A DNA stretch of 64,000 nucleotides from assembly GCF_000473165.1 (NCBI RefSeq), contig NZ_KI421504.1:4155656-4219655 (forward strand), given 5' to 3'. The stretch comes from Leisingera aquimarina DSM 24565 (GTDB lineage: Bacteria; Pseudomonadota; Alphaproteobacteria; Rhodobacterales; Rhodobacteraceae). Numbering within the stretch: position 1 is the first letter of the stretch; every line of letters starts with the position of its first letter. This document shows, piece by piece, positions 60,649 through 64,000 of this stretch. The notes beneath the pieces are model-generated. The model worked only from the letters and a program-made list of their open reading frames with translations. It made no database searches and was not told where the DNA came from. The position numbers and the translations under genes were made by a program.

Positions 60649-63600
60649 TTGAAGCGTTTTTCCTTTCATCAGGACAAGCTGGAACTCCGCGCGTCGTCAG
60701 CAAGGGTGTTCGATGATCCCAAGCGGATCAGAATCCGCCGTGTAAGAGCCGTTCTGATCGCTGTAAGCACGGCCATCCTCTGCTGGGCCATACTTTTTCT
60801 GAATGGATCGTTCTCTTTGCAATCGGCCATCCGTGAGCTGAACCCGTTTCTCAGCGGCAGCAGCCAACAGCCTGCCTCCGTAGACGCATACGATTACCGC
60901 AACTTGGCACATCTGGCATCCACGGTGCCCTCCCCCCAGGCAAGTGCTGACTGCAGTGCGGACCGCAAACAGCCTTATTTCTCAGCAATGGCAGATACAT
61001 CCGTACCCCGGGTATACGCACATGTGCCTGTGTCCGCGGAATGGGCTTTCTTATCTCTGGATGACAGCTGCGGCCAAGCTGGGGTCATCGTGCCTGAATG
61101 GATCAGCATTATTGAAGAGCAGGGCCGCCCCGCAGTCTCTCTGATCAGCAAAGACACCCGGATTGCTGTTGAGGAATACATTGCAGGCGCGGCTTCCCGC
61201 CCGCAGCTGCTGCCCGCCGTGCGGCTCGTTGGCGGCGGGCAGAACGATGAATTCCTTGAAGGGATTTCCGCCCCGGAACAGGCCGAGGCACTTGCTGAAG
61301 GGCTGGCAAACGCAGTGGCGGATTTGAACGCGCAGGGCGCCTGCCTCGACTTCACGGGCCTGAAGCCTGAGAAATTCCGGCGCCTTGAACCATTGATGTC
61401 GCGTGTGTCCGGGGTATTCCGTGCCCGCGAGCTGACGGCCTGCACCGTTTTCGACGGTAGCCAAACTGTCTGGAAGGACACGGATCTGACGGCGCTTTTT
61501 GACCAGGTCATACTGAAACTCTTTCATCAGCCCTGGACAGAATCCGTCCCAGGGCCGGTCTCTCCCTATGGCTGGTTTGAAGACACCGCTGCGCAAGCCG
61601 TCAAATTCATTGGAGTGGACAAGCTCGTTGTCGCCATTGGCAGTTTTTCAGTCGAATGGACGTCCGGGGTGAGCAATCCGGAAACTCTCTCCTTTGCAGA
61701 AACTATGCACAGGATCGGGACGGCCGGTGCAGACCTGCGTTTCAGTGCCAAGGCTTCAAACAGCATGAGCCGCTACCGTGACGCGCAAGGGCGCCAGCGC
61801 AAGATCTGGATGCAGGATGCCGCGTCCGCGTATAATCAGCTGATCCGCCTTAAAGAGCTTGGCATCGCCAATGTCGCAATCTGGTCTCTTGGCATGGAAG
61901 ACCCGGGGATCTGGAAAATTCTACAGCATCAGAATGACGGCAAAGAAGTTCTGGACACTGCTCTGAAAATTGTAGAGCTCAACAACTACGTGAACTATCA
62001 AGGCCAGGGTGCAATGTTCCGCATTGATCAGCGGGCATCGGGCGGCGTGCGCCAGCTTGCATTCGAGACCGGGACCGGCCGGATCAGCAACCAGACCTAC
62101 AGCCTGTTGCCCAAACCCTACTCCATCGAGCGATACGGCAAGCCCGACACCCGAAAGCTGGTACTGACTTTCGATGATGGACCGCACGAAAAATACACCA
62201 AGGACATTCTGGACATTCTACAGCAGGAAGATGTTCCAGGCTCCTTCTTCGTCGTTGGCACAAGTATCATGGATTCTCCCGATCTGGTCGCCCGGATGAT
62301 GGACGAAGGCCATGAAATCGGAGCCCACAGTTTCTCCCATCCCAGAATGGATCTGATTTCCCAAACCCGCGTCGACCTGGAATTCTCCCTCTTGGACAAA
62401 ATCCTAGCTGGAGCGGCAGGGCGGAAAACAATGCTGTATCGGGAACCTTTTCAGCGCAGCGGCGGTCCGATCAGCGCCGAGCGGGTCGCCTCTCTGGAAG
62501 CAGCCGAAGACCGCGGTTTCGTTATTGCCGGCATGGAAATCGTACCAAAGGACTGGGAAGGCTGGGACAGCAGCCAAATTGCAAACTTCGTGATCGACCA
62601 AGTCGAACAGGGAAATGGCAATGTCATTCTACTGCATGATGGCGGGCAGGACCGCACCGCCTCTGTCAACGCGGTCCGCCCAATTATCCGCTCCTTGAAG
62701 GAAAAAGGCTATGAATTCACCACGCTGGCCGATCTATTGGGAACCACCCCGGCGGCATTGATGCCGGTGGCCGAGGGCGGTTCACCCGCCTTTGACCGTG
62801 TGTCGTTTTCAATGGTGTGGTTTGCGCAGAAATCACTGGTCTTTGTGTTCTGGACGGTGCTCGCAATCGGCCTCCTCCGCTCCACAGGCATTCTGGTTCT
62901 CGCACTCATGAACCGCCGTGAAAGGTTCACACCGTTGCAGCGGCAGCCCAAGGTCGCTGTGATCATCCCGGCTCACAACGAAGCAAAAGTGATTGCCCAG
63001 AGCGTCGAAAGCGTCCGTGCATCCGGATACAAAAACCTTGAGGTCATCGTCGTGGACGACGGATCGACGGATGACACGCTCATTGAAGTTCTCAAGTTTG
63101 GGCACAAAAGCGAAGTGCGCCTCATCTCGCAGCCGAACCAGGGAAAATGGAGCGCCCTGAACCGCGCGATCCTCAGTTGCGACGCTGAATTTGTTGTGTG
63201 TATCGATGCAGATACGCAGATCCATAAGAACGCGATAACTCATCTGGTGAAGCATTTCACGGATCCGAAAGTCGGCGCCGTGGCGGGCAAGATCATCGCG
63301 GGCAACCGGGTGAATCTCCTTACCCGCCTGCAAGCTTTTGAGTATGCAACCGCCCAGAATATCGAAAGAAAGGCGTTTGACCTGATCAACGGCATTTTGG
63401 TGGTTCCCGGAGCTATCGGCGCATGGCGGGTTGAGGCTCTCAGAAAGGCGGGACTGTTCAGTGATGAGACTCTGACCGAGGACACCGACCTAACGATCCA
63501 GGTGAACCGCACGGGCTACGCCGTGGTCTTTGAACCCAAGGCAAAGGCCTATACAGAGGTTCCCGAGAAGGTGGGTCAGCTTCTGAAGCAGCGATTACGC

Positions 63601-64000
63601 TGGTCCTTCGGCATGTTCCAAAGCGCCTGGAAGCACAAAGGGGCAATCATTGATGGCCGGTCGGTGGGATTGATCTCCATTACCGACATGTTTGTGTTCG
63701 GCTATGTTTTTCCTCTTCTGGCTCCCATTGCTGATCTCTTTGTAGTCATAATGCTTTACAATCTCGCTGCAGGCGGATGGGCTGCAGAGGTTGGCAACTC
63801 GCAGACGGTGCAATCAACGCAGTATCTCTGGGCCTATCTGACCCTGCCGGCAATGGAGCTGCTGATTGCCGCGATTGCCATCTCGTCAGATGAGGATGAA
63901 AGCATGTGGTCTCTGTGCCTCTTCCCGTTGCAACGGCTGGTTTACCGCCCCCTGCTGTATTTTTCGGTGATCCGCTCTATCCTGCGTGCCGTAACCGGAC
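60649..64000 (+). CDS. Polysaccharide-modifying fusion: GH18-like, NodB deacetylase and GT2 glycosyltransferase (3' end beyond window)
   Basis: Single reading frame of at least 1117 codons with no stop before the window end. A membrane helix lies at residues ~30-50. Residues ~75-450 resemble a GH18-like extracytoplasmic domain (ACLDFTGLKPE in the usual catalytic-strand place). Residues ~500-690 are a NodB-type deacetylase (LVLTFDDGPHEKYT near 505, AHSFSHP near 560). A helix follows at ~720-745, then a GT2 synthase (VAVIIPAHNEAK near 768, CIDADTQ near 851, EDTDLTIQ near 944, QRLRW near 981) with C-terminal helices. TTG at 60649 with GGGGGACC ahead is the likely start; GTG at 60709 is an alternative. 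Confidence 0.85.
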   Translation, partial: MKRFSFHQDKLELRASSARVFDDPKRIRIRRVRAVLIAVSTAILCWAILFLNGSFSLQSAIRELNPFLSGSSQQPASVDAYDYRNLAHLASTVPSPQASADCSADRKQPYFSAMADTSVPRVYAHVPVSAEWAFLSLDDSCGQAGVIVPEWISIIEEQGRPAVSLISKDTRIAVEEYIAGAASRPQLLPAVRLVGGGQNDEFLEGISAPEQAEALAEGLANAVADLNAQGACLDFTGLKPEKFRRLEPLMSRVSGVFRARELTACTVFDGSQTVWKDTDLTALFDQVILKLFHQPWTESVPGPVSPYGWFEDTAAQAVKFIGVDKLVVAIGSFSVEWTSGVSNPETLSFAETMHRIGTAGADLRFSAKASNSMSRYRDAQGRQRKIWMQDAASAYNQLIRLKELGIANVAIWSLGMEDPGIWKILQHQNDGKEVLDTALKIVELNNYVNYQGQGAMFRIDQRASGGVRQLAFETGTGRISNQTYSLLPKPYSIERYGKPDTRKLVLTFDDGPHEKYTKDILDILQQEDVPGSFFVVGTSIMDSPDLVARMMDEGHEIGAHSFSHPRMDLISQTRVDLEFSLLDKILAGAAGRKTMLYREPFQRSGGPISAERVASLEAAEDRGFVIAGMEIVPKDWEGWDSSQIANFVIDQVEQGNGNVILLHDGGQDRTASVNAVRPIIRSLKEKGYEFTTLADLLGTTPAALMPVAEGGSPAFDRVSFSMVWFAQKSLVFVFWTVLAIGLLRSTGILVLALMNRRERFTPLQRQPKVAVIIPAHNEAKVIAQSVESVRASGYKNLEVIVVDDGSTDDTLIEVLKFGHKSEVRLISQPNQGKWSALNRAILSCDAEFVVCIDADTQIHKNAITHLVKHFTDPKVGAVAGKIIAGNRVNLLTRLQAFEYATAQNIERKAFDLINGILVVPGAIGAWRVEALRKAGLFSDETLTEDTDLTIQVNRTGYAVVFEPKAKAYTEVPEKVGQLLKQRLRWSFGMFQSAWKHKGAIIDGRSVGLISITDMFVFGYVFPLLAPIADLFVVIMLYNLAAGGWAAEVGNSQTVQSTQYLWAYLTLPAMELLIAAIAISSDEDESMWSLCLFPLQRLVYRPLLYFSVIRSILRAVTG

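Overview
The window looks like an accessory region of a marine Rhodobacteraceae (Roseobacter-clade) genome. It is GC-rich, with local AT-rich exceptions. It carries TRAP and glycerol-type ABC transporters, a cNor nitric oxide reductase operon, several PhzF/LysR/SDR genes and many IS3/IS5/IS91/IS481 remnants. The group assignment is inference from gene content; no rRNA, tRNA or CRISPR array was seen.

Layout. 0.1-7.3 kb: single housekeeping-like genes (AraC regulator, DgoK-like sugar-acid kinase, TIGR03084-type protein, APH-like kinase, a glycine-rich repeat protein, a THUMP rRNA methyltransferase). 7.6-13.6 kb: a complete glycerol-type ABC importer operon (SBP, two ATPases, two permeases, DUF2160 protein). 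14-16.2 kb: a BlaI/BlaR1-like pair and a small EF-hand protein. 16.3-21.5 kb: norCBQD plus two tiny membrane proteins, probably driven from an FNR/NNR-type box shared with a divergent CxxC protein.

21.6-34.1 kb is a decaying region. A TRAP transporter/amidase/enolase-superfamily/cupin/Ldh catabolic cluster has in-frame stops, a repeat-expansion frameshift and an internal deletion. It is followed by a BCCT transporter cut off by an IS-end scar and by nested IS3 remnants. 34.4-35.8 kb holds a small mobilisation module (MobC-like, relaxase-like). 36.2-44.3 kb is intact again: carbonic anhydrase, GST, PhzF, LysR, PhzF, ornithine cyclodeaminase-like, SDR, TetR and EamA. 44.3-46.1 kb and 50.4-52.5 kb are IS5 and IS91/integrase remnants. 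Between them is a two-component system with secreted HbpS-like and ankyrin proteins.

52.9-56.4 kb: a LysR regulator divergent from a TauD dioxygenase-sulfatase pair (sulfate-ester/sulfonate use). 57-58.2 kb: an apparently intact IS3-family element. 58.5-64 kb: a DUF995-like secreted protein, an RTX calcium-binding protein, and a large fusion with GH18-like, NodB deacetylase and GT2 domains that runs off the window end.

The most unusual signal is a set of short (about 30-50 nt) palindrome-containing insertions found inside transposase and recombinase genes: 44.49, 44.79, 51.14, 51.22 and 52.09 kb. Two copies of one type differ by a compensatory base change that preserves the hairpin.
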